From NCBI RefSeq assembly GCF_951230155.1, contig NZ_CATNVD010000001.1, positions 124,001 through 188,000 on the forward strand: DNA of 64,000 bases, read 5' to 3'. The notes under the pieces are model-generated. The model was not told the origin of the DNA. It made no database searches and worked only from the letters and a program-made list of their open reading frames with translations. Source of the stretch: Parablautia sp. Marseille-Q6255 (GTDB taxonomy: Bacteria > Bacillota > Clostridia > Lachnospirales > Lachnospiraceae). Positions 18,153-27,439 of the stretch are shown piece after piece (position 1 is the stretch's first letter; each line of letters opens with the position of its first letter). A program made the translations under genes and the position numbers.

Positions 18153-20570
18153 ATGAATACGACATTATCATGGATAAAAGCATACGTTCCTGATCTTCAC
18201 GTGACAGCTCAGGAATACACTGATGCAATGACTCTCTCCGGAACAAAGGTTGAGGGATACGTAGCTGCAGACCGTGATCTGTCCGGTATCGTGATCGGAC
18301 AGATCGAACAGATCGAGCGTCACCCTGATGCAGACAAGCTGATCGTCTGCCAGGTAAATGTAGGAACACATACAACACAGATCGTGACCGGCGCGCCAAA
18401 TGTCAAAGTCGGAGATAAGGTTCCCGTCGTTCTTGACGGAGGACGTGTCGCAGGAGGACACGACGGAAAGCTGACGGAGGGCGGCATCGAGATCAAAAAA
18501 GGAAAGCTGCGCGGGGTAGAGTCAAATGGTATGATGTGCTCGATCGAGGAGCTTGGCTCTACAGCAGACATGTATCCGGAAGCACCGGAATACGGCATTT
18601 ATATTTTCCCGGAGGATGCTACGGTAGGCGCAGACGCGATCGAAGCGCTCGGTCTGCACGATATTACCTTTGAATATGAGATCACCTCAAACCGCGTTGA
18701 CTGCTTTTCTGTCATCGGGATCGCGAGAGAGGCAGCGGCAACATTTGGAAAGGAATTCCATCCTCCGGTTGTAACTCCGACCGGCAATAATGAGAACGCC
18801 TCCGACTATATCAAAGTAACTGTGCAGGATCCGCAGCTGTGTCCGCGCTATACAGCAAGGATCGTAAAAAATATCAGGATCGCTCCGTCTCCGAAGTGGA
18901 TGCAGCGCCGTCTGGCAGCCGCAGGTATCCGTCCGATCAACAATATCGTGGATATCACAAATTACGTGATGGAAGAGTACGGACAGCCGATGCATGCGTA
19001 TGATTATGACCGTCTCGCAGGTCATGAGATCATTGTGCGCCGCGCACAAAACGGGGAAACATTCACAACACTTGACGGTCAGGAACGTACGATGGATGAA
19101 AACGTGGTCATGATCTGCGATGGAGAAAAATCTGTAGGCATCGGCGGTATCATGGGAGGAGAAAACTCCATGATCACAGACGATGTCAAAACAATGCTGT
19201 TTGAGGCAGCCTGCTTTGACGGTACGAATATCCGTCTTTCCTCCAAGCGGATCGGTCTTCGTACAGATGCCTCCGCCAAATTTGAAAAAGGTCTGGACCC
19301 GAATAATGCCCAGGCGGCGATCGACCGCGCATGTCAGCTGGTAGAAGAGCTCGGCGCCGGGGAGGTCGTAGGCGGCATGGTTGATGTATACAGCAGGGTA
19401 AAAGAGCCTGTTCGCATCCCCTTTGAGCCGGATCAGATCAATGCGCTGCTTGGCACTGACATTTCAGAAGAGGAAATGCTTGGTTACTTCCGCAGAATTG
19501 ATCTGGGATACGATGCAGACACACGCGAGGTGATCGCACCGACCTTCCGCCATGATCTGTTTCGCACTGCTGACCTCGCTGAGGAAGTAGCTCGCTTCTA
19601 CGGCTATGACAATATCCCGACAACGCTTCCGGATGGGGAAGCCACGACAGGCAAGCTTCCGTTTGATCTGCGCGTGCGCGAGGTGGCACAGGACATTGCC
19701 GAGTATTGCGGCTTTTCTCAGGGAATGATGTATTCCTTCGAAAGCCCGAAGGTATTTGACAAGCTCCTGATCCCACAGGACTGTGCGCTGCGCAATGCGA
19801 TCCAGATCCAGAATCCGCTTGGAGAAGATTTCAGCATCATGCGTACCGTATCGGTCGGAGGCATGCTGACCTCTCTGGCCTTTAACTTCAACCACCGCAA
19901 TAAAAACGTGCGTCTCTATGAGCTTGGCAATATCTATCTTCCAAAAGCGCTGCCGCTCACTGAGCTTCCCGATGAGCGCATGCAGCTCACGCTCGGTATG
20001 TACGGAGATGGAGATTTCTTTACCATGAAAGGTGTTGTGGAGGAATTTTTGGAAAAGGTCGGTATTACAGACCGCAAAACATATGATCCAAAAAGCGAAA
20101 AACCATTTTTGCACCCAGGACGTCAGGCAAACATTATGCACGGAAACACCGTTCTGGGTTACCTTGGAGAAGTACATCCACTTGTTGCAGCAAATTATGG
20201 AATCGGCGAGAAGGCTTACATCGCTGTCCTCGATATGCCGGAGATCACTGCGCTTGCTACATTTGACCGTAAGTACACAGGCATTGCCAAATATCCGGCA
20301 GTGACCCGCGACATCAGTATGGTCGTGCCAAAGCATATCCTTGCCGGAGATATTGAGACGATGATCCTCCAAAGAGGCGGAAAGATCCTGGAAACATGCA
20401 CGCTCTTTGACATCTATGAGGGCGCCCAGATCCAGGAAGGCTTCAAATCCATGGCATACTCCATCGTATTCCGCGCAAAGGACCGCACGCTCGCAGAAAG
20501 CGATATTACTGCAGCCATGAAGAAAATCTGGAATGGTCTGGAGTCTCTGGGTATCGAAATCCGGTCCTGA
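18153..20570 (+). CDS. pheT: Phenylalanine--tRNA ligase beta subunit
   Basis: An 805-residue PheT with the full set of domains: N-terminal tRNA-binding EMAP-like domain (about 40-150, including HPDADKLIVCQVNVG), B3/B4 editing domain, B5 domain, synthetase-like core and the C-terminal ferredoxin-fold anticodon-binding domain (KYTGIAKYPAVTRDISMVV onward). RBS is AAAGGAG before ATG 18153. It completes the T-box controlled pheST operon. Confidence 0.97.
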   Translation: MNTTLSWIKAYVPDLHVTAQEYTDAMTLSGTKVEGYVAADRDLSGIVIGQIEQIERHPDADKLIVCQVNVGTHTTQIVTGAPNVKVGDKVPVVLDGGRVAGGHDGKLTEGGIEIKKGKLRGVESNGMMCSIEELGSTADMYPEAPEYGIYIFPEDATVGADAIEALGLHDITFEYEITSNRVDCFSVIGIAREAAATFGKEFHPPVVTPTGNNENASDYIKVTVQDPQLCPRYTARIVKNIRIAPSPKWMQRRLAAAGIRPINNIVDITNYVMEEYGQPMHAYDYDRLAGHEIIVRRAQNGETFTTLDGQERTMDENVVMICDGEKSVGIGGIMGGENSMITDDVKTMLFEAACFDGTNIRLSSKRIGLRTDASAKFEKGLDPNNAQAAIDRACQLVEELGAGEVVGGMVDVYSRVKEPVRIPFEPDQINALLGTDISEEEMLGYFRRIDLGYDADTREVIAPTFRHDLFRTADLAEEVARFYGYDNIPTTLPDGEATTGKLPFDLRVREVAQDIAEYCGFSQGMMYSFESPKVFDKLLIPQDCALRNAIQIQNPLGEDFSIMRTVSVGGMLTSLAFNFNHRNKNVRLYELGNIYLPKALPLTELPDERMQLTLGMYGDGDFFTMKGVVEEFLEKVGITDRKTYDPKSEKPFLHPGRQANIMHGNTVLGYLGEVHPLVAANYGIGEKAYIAVLDMPEITALATFDRKYTGIAKYPAVTRDISMVVPKHILAGDIETMILQRGGKILETCTLFDIYEGAQIQEGFKSMAYSIVFRAKDRTLAESDITAAMKKIWNGLESLGIEIRS

Positions 20571-20605
20571 TAAGTCAAATAAGCGTCTGACAGGAGTGTT
20601 AATAT

Positions 20606-21226
20606 ATGAGATTATACATCATCCGGCACGGCGAAACTGCGTGGAATACGCAGCTTCGTCTGCAGGGACAGACAGATATTGAGCTAAATGAAAATGGCAG
20701 GCTGCTCGCGAAAAAGACTGCGCAGGCAATGCGCGGCATTCCCTTTGATCTGGTACTCACCAGTCCTCTTAGCAGAGCGAAGGAAACGGCACTGCTGGTA
20801 CTTGACGGCAGAAATATTCCTGTTATCGAGGATACACGTATCCGCGAGATCAGCTTCGGCGATATGGAGGGAGAGCGGATTTCAAAAGAGGAACGCGAGG
20901 ATCCAAATTCCCGGTTCTACCGCTTTTTTCACGATCCGGGACATTATATCGCTGCCGCACACGGGGAATCGATCCAGTCACTGTGCGAGCGCACGGCCGA
21001 TTTTTTAGCAGAACTTAAAGAAAAAAAAGAATGGCAGGATAAAACAATCCTTATTTCTACCCACGGTGCTGCCTCAAGGGCACTGCTTTGTGCGGTAAAG
21101 AATACTCCGCTCTGCGATTTCTGGCAGGGCGGAGTACCTAAAAACTGTGCCGTGACAATCATAGACCTCGAAGAGGGGATGTGGAAGATAAAAGAACAGG
21201 ATGTGATATATTATGAAAACGTCTGA
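20606..21226 (+). CDS. Histidine phosphatase family protein
   Basis: A 206-residue phosphoglycerate mutase-like histidine phosphatase. The phosphohistidine motif RHGETAWN is at residues 7-14, the second Arg region is [10 protein letters not shown] and the second catalytic His is in [12 protein letters not shown]. The sequence resembles cobalamin- and metabolite-type phosphatases more than glycolytic mutase, so the substrate is open. RBS is CAGGAG. It overlaps queA by 14 bases. Confidence 0.9.
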   Translation: MRLYIIRHGETAWNTQLRLQGQTDIELNENGRLLAKKTAQAMRGIPFDLVLTSPLSRAKETALLVLDGRNIPVIEDTRIREISFGDMEGERISKEEREDPNSRFYRFFHDPGHYIAAAHGESIQSLCERTADFLAELKEKKEWQDKTILISTHGAASRALLCAVKNTPLCDFWQGGVPKNCAVTIIDLEEGMWKIKEQDVIYYENV

Positions 21227-22241
21227 TTTTTATTTTGATTTGCCGCAGGAGCTGATCGCACAGGATCCGCTCGATGACCGTTCTGCCTCCCGCCTGCTCG
21301 TCCTTGACAAGACTACAGGAGAAATGCAGCATCGTCATTTTTATGACATCATTGATTATCTGAACGAAGGGGACTGCCTTGTCCTGAATAACACAAAGGT
21401 CATACCTGCAAGGCTTTACGGCGTGCGGGAGGGGACCGGTGCAATGATCGAGATCCTTCTTTTAAAACGCAGGGAAAACAGAGTCTGGGAAACGCTCGTC
21501 AAGCCTGGCAAAAAGGCAAAGCCTGGCACCCGGATCATTTTCGGAGACGGACTGCTCACAGGAGAAGTCCTTGACGTCGTTGAAGAAGGCAATCGCCTGA
21601 TCCAGTTCACGTATGAAGGCGTATTTGAGGAAATACTTGACCAGCTCGGTCAGATGCCTCTGCCGCCCTATATCACCCATGAATTAAAGGACCGCAATCG
21701 CTATCAGACTGTTTATGCAAAGTATGAAGGATCAGCGGCAGCTCCGACTGCAGGTCTGCATTTTACACCGGAACTCCTCCAGAAAATCCGCGAAAAAGGA
21801 ATCCGTATCGCTGAGGTGACTTTGCATGTCGGACTTGGGACCTTCCGTCCGGTAAAGGTGGAAGACGTCACTATGCATCACATGCACTCTGAATTTTACG
21901 AAGTGACAGAAGAGGCTGCCACCGTCATCCGCGACACCAAAGCATCCGGAGGACGTGTGATCTGTGTCGGCACAACGAGCTGCCGCACGATCGAATCCGT
22001 CGCCGCACGCTTTGACGGAGAGATACGTGCCTGCAGCGGATGGACTGAGATATTTATCTATCCGGGATTTACCTTCCGCCTTCTGGACGGACTGATCACA
22101 AATTTCCATCTTCCGGAGTCCACACTTCTGATGCTGGTTTCCGCGCTTGCCGGGAAAGAACATATTATGGCAGCATACGAAGAAGCCGTCAGAGCGCGCT
22201 ACCGCTTTTTCTCGTTCGGCGATGCTATGTTCATCCGGTAA
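21213..22241 (+). CDS. queA: tRNA preQ1(34) S-adenosylmethionine ribosyltransferase-isomerase
   Basis: A 342-residue QueA, which transfers and isomerises the ribose of S-adenosylmethionine to make epoxyqueuosine in tRNA. Family signatures are [45 protein letters not shown] and the C-terminal [22 protein letters not shown] 21213 lies within the end of the phosphatase gene, so the two are probably translated in a coupled way. Other queuosine genes are not nearby. Confidence 0.96.
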   Translation: MKTSDFYFDLPQELIAQDPLDDRSASRLLVLDKTTGEMQHRHFYDIIDYLNEGDCLVLNNTKVIPARLYGVREGTGAMIEILLLKRRENRVWETLVKPGKKAKPGTRIIFGDGLLTGEVLDVVEEGNRLIQFTYEGVFEEILDQLGQMPLPPYITHELKDRNRYQTVYAKYEGSAAAPTAGLHFTPELLQKIREKGIRIAEVTLHVGLGTFRPVKVEDVTMHHMHSEFYEVTEEAATVIRDTKASGGRVICVGTTSCRTIESVAARFDGEIRACSGWTEIFIYPGFTFRLLDGLITNFHLPESTLLMLVSALAGKEHIMAAYEEAVRARYRFFSFGDAMFIR

Positions 22242-22246
22242 ATCTC

Positions 22247-22275
22247 TTGACGCATCCTGTCAGAAATGGTAGTAT
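22247..22275 (+). promoter_or_regulatory. nrdG promoter
   Basis: TTGACG (22247-22252), 17-base spacer, TAGTAT (22270-22275). It lies just after the queA stop and would give a leader of about 70 bases. Confidence 0.55.
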
Positions 22276-22347
22276 AGTGAATGCTTGCACATAATATTGT
22301 ATAAGTTTTTGCAAAAGAACACATCGTGTTGTATGGAGGCAGTAAAT

Positions 22348-22839
22348 ATGCGTTATCACAATATCACAAAGGATGATATGCTAAACGGCGATGGACTGCG
22401 TGTCGTCCTGTGGGTTTCCGGCTGCTCGCACCGTTGCCCGGAATGTCAGAATCCCGTTACCTGGGATCCAGACGGCGGCATTCTATTTGAAGAAAAGGAC
22501 AAAGAAGAGCTTTTTGCCCAGCTCTCCAAACCATATGTATCCGGTGTCACATTCAGCGGCGGTGATCCTTTGTTTGAATCAAACGAAGCAGATATCCTGG
22601 CGCTTGCAAAGGAAATCCGCATGAAGTTCCCCCGGAAAACAATCTGGCTGTACACCGGTTATCTCTGGGAATACGTAAAAACCAGAGAGATCGTGCATTA
22701 TCTCGATGTTCTGGTAGATGGTCCATATGTCAAACAGCTTCGCGATACGAAGCTCTACTGGAGGGGCAGTGCAAATCAGCGTGTCATTGATGTAAAAGAA
22801 TCCCTTACAGCAGGAAAAGTGGTGCTGCACTGCGAATAA
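22348..22839 (+). CDS. nrdG: Anaerobic ribonucleotide reductase activating protein
   Basis: A 163-residue NrdG, the radical SAM activase that puts the glycyl radical on anaerobic ribonucleotide reductase NrdD. The cluster motif CSHRCPEC (C-x3-C-x2-C) is near residue 30, and [14 protein letters not shown] and TFSGGDPLF are family marks. ATG 22348 follows TGGAGG with correct spacing; the longer frame from 22285 has no ribosome site. nrdD is not adjacent. The dUTPase gene follows, a shared deoxynucleotide theme. Confidence 0.94.
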   Translation: MRYHNITKDDMLNGDGLRVVLWVSGCSHRCPECQNPVTWDPDGGILFEEKDKEELFAQLSKPYVSGVTFSGGDPLFESNEADILALAKEIRMKFPRKTIWLYTGYLWEYVKTREIVHYLDVLVDGPYVKQLRDTKLYWRGSANQRVIDVKESLTAGKVVLHCE

Positions 22840-22876
22840 GCTGCCGCACAAAAGTTCAGGATATAAAGGAGACGAT

Positions 22877-23308
22877 ATGAAACAGATAAAGATTCAATAT
22901 TTGGATGATTCCATCAAACGGCTGGAATACATTGACGGAAAATCTGACTGGATCGATCTGCGTGCCGCGCAGGATGTAACTCTGAAAAAGGGAGAGTTCA
23001 CACTGATCCATCTGGGCGTAGCAATGCAGCTGCCTGCCGGATACGAGGCGCACATTGTCCCGCGCAGCTCCAGTTTCAAAAATTACGGCATTATCCAGAC
23101 AAACCATATGGGAGTCATTGATGAGACGTATGCCGGACCAAATGACTGGTGGCGCATGCCTGTCCTGGCAGTCCGCGACACACAGATCAAGAAAAATGAC
23201 CGGATCTGTCAGTTCCGTATCATGGAGCACCAGCCTCAGATACAGTTTATCGAGGGGGCTCTGGATGCGCCGGACCGCGGAGGCTTTGGCAGTACAGGGA
23301 AAAACTGA
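22877..23308 (+). CDS. dut: dUTP diphosphatase
   Basis: A 143-residue trimeric-type dUTPase, which removes dUTP and supplies dUMP for thymidylate synthesis. The conserved motifs are present in order: [16 protein letters not shown] (motif 2), [14 protein letters not shown] (motif 3, uracil recognition), RICQFRI (motif 4) and the C-terminal GGFGSTG (motif 5). RBS is AAAGGAG. It is probably cotranscribed with nrdG and ends at a strong terminator. Confidence 0.93.
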   Translation: MKQIKIQYLDDSIKRLEYIDGKSDWIDLRAAQDVTLKKGEFTLIHLGVAMQLPAGYEAHIVPRSSSFKNYGIIQTNHMGVIDETYAGPNDWWRMPVLAVRDTQIKKNDRICQFRIMEHQPQIQFIEGALDAPDRGGFGSTGKN

Positions 23309-23336
23309 AATAAGGTGTACGATACTGCTCAAAGCG

Positions 23337-23383
23337 CAGCAGACAGAACTTCCGTTATATTTTTCTGTCTGCTGTGTTTTTTT
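23337..23383 (+). terminator. Rho-independent terminator after dut
   Basis: Perfect 12-base stem CAGCAGACAGAA (23337-23348) with TTCTGTCTGCTG (23363-23374), followed by TGTTTTTTTA. Confidence 0.88.
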
Positions 23384-23423
23384 ATTTATTACTCAAACTT
23401 GCGCTCATCCCTTCCATGCTTTA

Positions 23424-23453
23424 GTCATATTTACAAAGACTGTCCCATATACT
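23424..23453 (+). promoter_or_regulatory. Sigma-E type promoter of the spoIIIA operon
   Basis: GTCATATT (23424-23431), 14-base spacer, CATATACT (23446-23453). This matches the mother-cell sigma-E consensus of sporulating Firmicutes (-35 near KMATATT, -10 near CATACAMT). spoIIIA is sigma-E dependent in Bacillus and Clostridium, so motif and context agree. Predicted start of transcription is near 23460. Confidence 0.78.
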
Positions 23454-23461
23454 TAAATCAT

Positions 23462-23537
23462 AACCGTTCAGCCATCCGCTCGAATCAGCCGGCGCGCAGC
23501 TTCTGCCGCCGCATACTCTGTACATGGCTGAACGGTT
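23462..23537 (+). other. Large stem-loop at the 5' end of the spoIIIA leader
   Basis: Perfect 14-base inverted repeat AACCGTTCAGCCAT (23462-23475) and ATGGCTGAACGGTT (23524-23537). Inside the loop is a second stem, GGCG..CAG (23491-23499) with CTG.CGCC (23503-23510). It begins within a few bases of the predicted sigma-E start site. There is no T-run after it, so it does not look like an intrinsic terminator. Confidence 0.65.
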
Positions 23538-23578
23538 GCCTTAAATCAGAAAAGAGAAGAGGAAAGAGGTGGTGCAAG

Positions 23579-24574
23579 CTGCAGAATCTAAGACCAGTCC
23601 AGGAAAAAAAGGGGGAGACCATTTACCATCTGCTCTCAGACGGGATCCGAAAAAGAATACAGACCTGTCGTCTTGACCCGGAGAAGCTGCAGGAAATCCG
23701 CCTGCGTATCCGACAGCCCGTTTTCATCCGATATGCCGGAAAAGAATACGTGCTCTCTGAAAACGGCAGTCTGACCAATCAGACACAGCCCGGATACCGT
23801 GTCTGTGAGAACGATATCCGGGAGACGCTTTCTTACATATCCGGCTATTCCCTGTATGCCTTTAACGAGGAACTGAAGCAGGGCTTTTTTACAGTAGCCG
23901 GAGGGCACAGGATCGGCATTGCCGGAAAAGCCGTAGCAGAAAACGGACAGCTGACTGGTATCCGGTATATTTCTTTTATCAATATCCGGATTGCACATCA
24001 GATACCGGGCTGTGCAGATGAGATCATGCCTTATATCATCAATGGAAACGAGGTACAAAATACACTGATCATCTCTCCGCCAGGCGCCGGAAAGACAACA
24101 ATACTGCGCGATATGATCCGTCAGGTGTCCGATGGCACCGGTAGAATGTCAGGAAAAAATGTCGGAGTCGTGGACGAGCGTTCAGAGATCGCAGGCTGCT
24201 GGCAGGGGGTTCCGCAAAATGATGTCGGTATGCGCACAGACGTCCTTGACTGCTGCACCAAAGCAGACGGAATGATGATGCTGCTGCGCTCCATGACACC
24301 GCAGGTAATTGCGGTGGATGAAATAGGAAACCGTGCAGATGAGGCTGCGCTTGCCTGCGTATTCCACAGCGGCTGTCGGCTGTTTGCGACTATCCACGGA
24401 ACCTCTGTGCAGGAAATCCGAAAAAAGCGGCTGCTGGAGGAGATTTTCGACGCTCATATGTTTGACCGTTTTGTGGTCTTACAGAATCATTCAGACAGCA
24501 GGATCCGGGAAATCCTCGACTGCAACGGCGACCTCCTGTATCAGACAGCAAAAGATCCAAAGGAGCTTCCATGA
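23579..24574 (+). CDS. spoIIIAA: Stage III sporulation protein AA (ATPase)
   Basis: SpoIIIAA is the mother-cell secretion-type ATPase of the SpoIIIA-SpoIIQ channel that feeds the engulfed forespore. Walker A is SPPGAGKTT, Walker B VIAVDEIG, and LQEIRLRIRQPVFIR and LFATIHG are family segments. No ATG, GTG or TTG is in frame between the sigma-E start site and the conserved N-terminus. I place the start at CTG 23579, six bases after AGGTGG, giving 331 residues, close to the usual size. A GTG at 23315 opens the frame but lies upstream of the promoter, and an ATT at about 23624 after GGGGGAG is another option. Confidence 0.85.
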   Translation: MQNLRPVQEKKGETIYHLLSDGIRKRIQTCRLDPEKLQEIRLRIRQPVFIRYAGKEYVLSENGSLTNQTQPGYRVCENDIRETLSYISGYSLYAFNEELKQGFFTVAGGHRIGIAGKAVAENGQLTGIRYISFINIRIAHQIPGCADEIMPYIINGNEVQNTLIISPPGAGKTTILRDMIRQVSDGTGRMSGKNVGVVDERSEIAGCWQGVPQNDVGMRTDVLDCCTKADGMMMLLRSMTPQVIAVDEIGNRADEAALACVFHSGCRLFATIHGTSVQEIRKKRLLEEIFDAHMFDRFVVLQNHSDSRIREILDCNGDLLYQTAKDPKELP

Positions 24575-25092
24575 CTGCGTTAAGGACTGCCGGATACCTG
24601 TGCATTTTTGCGGCATCCATGCTGTCCGGTTTTTATCTGGAAAACAATCTGAAAAAAAGATGGTATTTTCTGCGTGAGATATATGAAGTCTTTCTTTTCC
24701 TGGATCAGGAAATGACGCACCGCTATTCTCTGATCCAGGAAGCTTTGCAGTATGCATCCAGTCACTGCCGTACAGAAGCTGCCAGTATGCTTCAATATAC
24801 CGTCAGGAGGATCGACAGCCGGGAGGAGGGAAGCTTTCTTCAAATATGGAAGGATGCAGCTTCCAGGCTGCCGGAGCATCTGCTCTCAGATGAGGAATAC
24901 TGCATGCTGTGTCAGTCCGGCGCTGCCCTTTGCTGTACAGATCCTGTGACCCAGAAAACATTATTAAAAAAATATGCGGACCGCTTTTTCTCCTATAGCC
25001 GCAGCGCCGAAGCCATATACAGGGAAAAGGGCAGGCTGTACCGCTCCCTGAGCACAGCGGGAGGTATTCTGATCATCCTCCTTCTGATCTGA
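24571..25092 (+). CDS. spoIIIAB: Stage III sporulation protein AB
   Basis: A 173-residue SpoIIIAB, a membrane protein of the SpoIIIA complex with a GspF-like fold. A first membrane segment (TAGYLCIFAASMLSGFYL) is followed by a helical cytoplasmic part (REIYEVFLFLDQEMTHRYSLIQEA) and a C-terminal membrane segment (STAGGILIILLLI). Its ATG overlaps the spoIIIAA stop by four bases. Confidence 0.92.
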   Translation: MTALRTAGYLCIFAASMLSGFYLENNLKKRWYFLREIYEVFLFLDQEMTHRYSLIQEALQYASSHCRTEAASMLQYTVRRIDSREEGSFLQIWKDAASRLPEHLLSDEEYCMLCQSGAALCCTDPVTQKTLLKKYADRFFSYSRSAEAIYREKGRLYRSLSTAGGILIILLLI

Positions 25093-25139
25093 TTCTGAGG
25101 CAGCAGCCAGAACCGCGTCCAGTCAGGAAAGGAACAACC

Positions 25140-25334
25140 ATGAGTATAAATCTGATTTTCAAAATAGCGGCTGTCGGAATACTGGTTTCTGTTTTGAGTC
25201 AGATTCTGAAACAAAGCGGAAGAGAAGAGCACGCCTTTTTGACCGGACTTGCCGGCCTTGTACTCGTGCTGTTCTGGATCCTTCCCTATATCAGCCAGTT
25301 ATTCGAAACTGTAAAATCGCTGTTTGCACTGTGA
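25140..25334 (+). CDS. spoIIIAC: Stage III sporulation protein AC
   Basis: A 64-residue protein with two membrane segments (LIFKIAAVGILVSVLSQIL and FLTGLAGLVLVLFWILPYI) and the family's KQSGREEHAFLTGLAG loop. It is an integral membrane part of the SpoIIIA channel. RBS is AAAGGAAC. It overlaps the GTG region upstream of spoIIIAD. Confidence 0.93.
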   Translation: MSINLIFKIAAVGILVSVLSQILKQSGREEHAFLTGLAGLVLVLFWILPYISQLFETVKSLFAL

Positions 25335-25342
25335 GGTTGTAT

Positions 25343-25726
25343 ATGAATATTATAAAAATCGCAGTACTTGGTCTGACCGGTGTGATACTGGGACTGTTTC
25401 TTGCCAATCTGAAATCTCCATTTTCCAGTCTTATCAGCATCGTTACCTGCATGCTGATCATTTTTTACAGTGTCACAAAGCTTTCCGGCGTATTTGAGCT
25501 TTTAAATACGCTCAGCGGCTATTTTTCACAGCAAAAAGACTATTTCCGCATTCTCCTGAAGATCATCGGCATCACTTATGTGGCTGATTTTGCAGGAAAT
25601 ATCTGTCGGGATGCCGGATATGCAGCGATTGCCGGGCAGATTGAAATCTTTGGAAAAATATCCATTCTCGCCATCAGCTCACCGATCATTCTGGCTTTGC
25701 TGGAAACGATTTATGGTTTTTTATGA
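25343..25726 (+). CDS. spoIIIAD: Stage III sporulation protein AD
   Basis: A 127-residue membrane protein of the SpoIIIA complex with about four hydrophobic segments and the conserved stretch LKIIGITYVADFAGNICRDAGY. ATG 25343 is chosen because GAGGT lies five bases upstream; a GTG at 25331 is in frame but would leave no site. Confidence 0.93.
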   Translation: MNIIKIAVLGLTGVILGLFLANLKSPFSSLISIVTCMLIIFYSVTKLSGVFELLNTLSGYFSQQKDYFRILLKIIGITYVADFAGNICRDAGYAAIAGQIEIFGKISILAISSPIILALLETIYGFL

Positions 25727-25736
25727 GACAGTGCCT

Positions 25737-26924
25737 ATGCGATGGCTGATCCTTTTTATGATCCCCGTACTGCTGTTTGGTCCGGCAGTACCTGCAAATG
25801 CAGAAGAAGCTGCTCCTTATGATTTTCAAAGTGAATGTTCTGCGCAGGAGGAGACGGAAACGCAGACAGATCTTTTTTCTATAGCGGATGAGTATATTGA
25901 TATGGATGCCATACAGTCGCAGCTGTCGGAAAGCACAGACTCTGATCAGTTTTCTTTTTCTCAGACGATCCGGCATCTGTTAAGCGGTCAAATACCTTTC
26001 GAGCCGGACAGGCTCCTGCAATATGTCGGAGAACTGTTTCTGGGAGAGCTTCGCCAGCAGAAGAATATTGTGCTTCAGATCCTTGTTATTGTGCTGTCCT
26101 GCGCCGTTTTTTCTAATTTTATCCATATTTTTAAAAGCAGTCAGATTGCGGAGATCGGATTTTATATGATTTATTTTCTGGTCTGTACCATGCTGCTGCA
26201 CTCATTTGTTGACATGAGCATGATCGGACAGCAGGCATGCAATGCCATGTATGACTTTATGAAGGTCCTGCTTCCTTCCTATCTGGTCACTGTGGTCCTG
26301 TGCGCAGGAAGTATCTCTGCGGTCGGATTTTATGAGATCACAGTACTGGGGATCAGTCTGATGCAGGGAGTTCTTCTAAAGCTCATCCTCCCGGCGATCC
26401 ACTTTTATATGATCGTCCTCCTTCTGAACCAGATCGGAAAAGAGGATTATTTTTCTCAGCTTTCTTCTCTTATCGAAACGATGATCAGCTGGAGCGTCAA
26501 GACGATACTGGGAGTTGTGCTGGGTCTCCAGGCTGTACAGTGCCTGATCGCTCCGGCAGTAGATTCTATGAAAAACTCCGGTCTGCACCGTCTTGCAAAG
26601 GCGATCCCCGGAGTCGGATCTATGCTGGACTCGGCACTCGAAACAGTCGCCGGCTCTGCGCTTATCATTAAAAATGCGGTAGGGATCGCAGGGATACTGG
26701 CGCTTTCCTTTATCTGCCTGCTCCCGATCGCCAAACTGGCTGCCTGTATGCTGCTGTTTAAGCTCCTGTGCGCACTGATCCAGCCGATCAGTGAAAAACG
26801 CATGGTTGCAGGAATTGAAAGTCTTTCTAAAAGCATCGGACTAATCCTGCGGGTACTTGTAGCATCACTGGCAATTTTTGTCATATCGCTTGCTATGATC
26901 ACTGCATCCATCACTGGAGGGTAA
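25737..26924 (+). CDS. spoIIIAE: Stage III sporulation protein AE
   Basis: A 395-residue polytopic protein with a cleavable-looking signal peptide (MRWLILFMIPVLLFGPAVPANA) and about seven to eight later membrane segments, the usual SpoIIIAE plan and length. The family segment SMLDSALETVAGSALIIKNAVG is present. It is a channel component of the SpoIIIA complex. ATG 25737 is assumed; ATG 25713 and GTG 25731 are in the same frame and none has a strong ribosome site, so coupling to spoIIIAD is likely. Confidence 0.92.
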   Translation: MRWLILFMIPVLLFGPAVPANAEEAAPYDFQSECSAQEETETQTDLFSIADEYIDMDAIQSQLSESTDSDQFSFSQTIRHLLSGQIPFEPDRLLQYVGELFLGELRQQKNIVLQILVIVLSCAVFSNFIHIFKSSQIAEIGFYMIYFLVCTMLLHSFVDMSMIGQQACNAMYDFMKVLLPSYLVTVVLCAGSISAVGFYEITVLGISLMQGVLLKLILPAIHFYMIVLLLNQIGKEDYFSQLSSLIETMISWSVKTILGVVLGLQAVQCLIAPAVDSMKNSGLHRLAKAIPGVGSMLDSALETVAGSALIIKNAVGIAGILALSFICLLPIAKLAACMLLFKLLCALIQPISEKRMVAGIESLSKSIGLILRVLVASLAIFVISLAMITASITGG

Positions 26925-26926
26925 GA

Positions 26927-27439
26927 ATGACGAACTGGATCAAAGCACTGGCAGGAAGCCTTTGTATCCTGACTGTGCTTATGCATCTGATACCGGAAAG
27001 CAGCTTTTCCAAATACGCAAAATTTTATGCAGGCCTTCTTTTTCTCCTCATGGCCGCCCGTCCCGCCATACAGCTCCTTGCCGGCGACGGGCAGCTTGAG
27101 CGTCTTTTGAGGCTGGAATTTGCAAAGGAAGCCTATTATGACATGGAAACTGCCATAGAAGGAATGGCGGATCTGAAAAACAGCCAGATCAGCGAAGCAT
27201 ACCAAAGAGAGCTGACGCGGCAGATCCGGGAGATCACACAGGCCTGTCAGGCCGAGCTGATCGACATAGCCGTTTCCTTTGACCGCTCAGAGACGTATCG
27301 TATCCAGAGTATCTCATTGACCATAAAGACATCGCATACTGATGCGGCGGACGCACTTGGAAAAGAGCTTTCACAGGTGTATCTGATCCATCCGGATGCA
27401 GTCAAAATAACCGTGCAGGAGTGTGATACAGGTACATGA
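26927..27439 (+). CDS. spoIIIAF: Stage III sporulation protein AF
   Basis: A 170-residue SpoIIIAF with two N-terminal membrane segments (AGSLCILTVLMHLI and AKFYAGLLFLLMAARPAIQLL) and a soluble domain resembling ring-forming modules. It starts two bases after the spoIIIAE stop and overlaps spoIIIAG by four bases. Confidence 0.91.
   Translation: MTNWIKALAGSLCILTVLMHLIPESSFSKYAKFYAGLLFLLMAARPAIQLLAGDGQLERLLRLEFAKEAYYDMETAIEGMADLKNSQISEAYQRELTRQIREITQACQAELIDIAVSFDRSETYRIQSISLTIKTSHTDAADALGKELSQVYLIHPDAVKITVQECDTGT

Noticed and set aside
17236-18399. 387-codon open frame antisense to pheS and the start of pheT
   Set aside because: Spans two certain genes in antisense and shows no family features.
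19464-20372. 302-codon open frame antisense to pheT
   Set aside because: Compositional shadow of the pheT coding frame.
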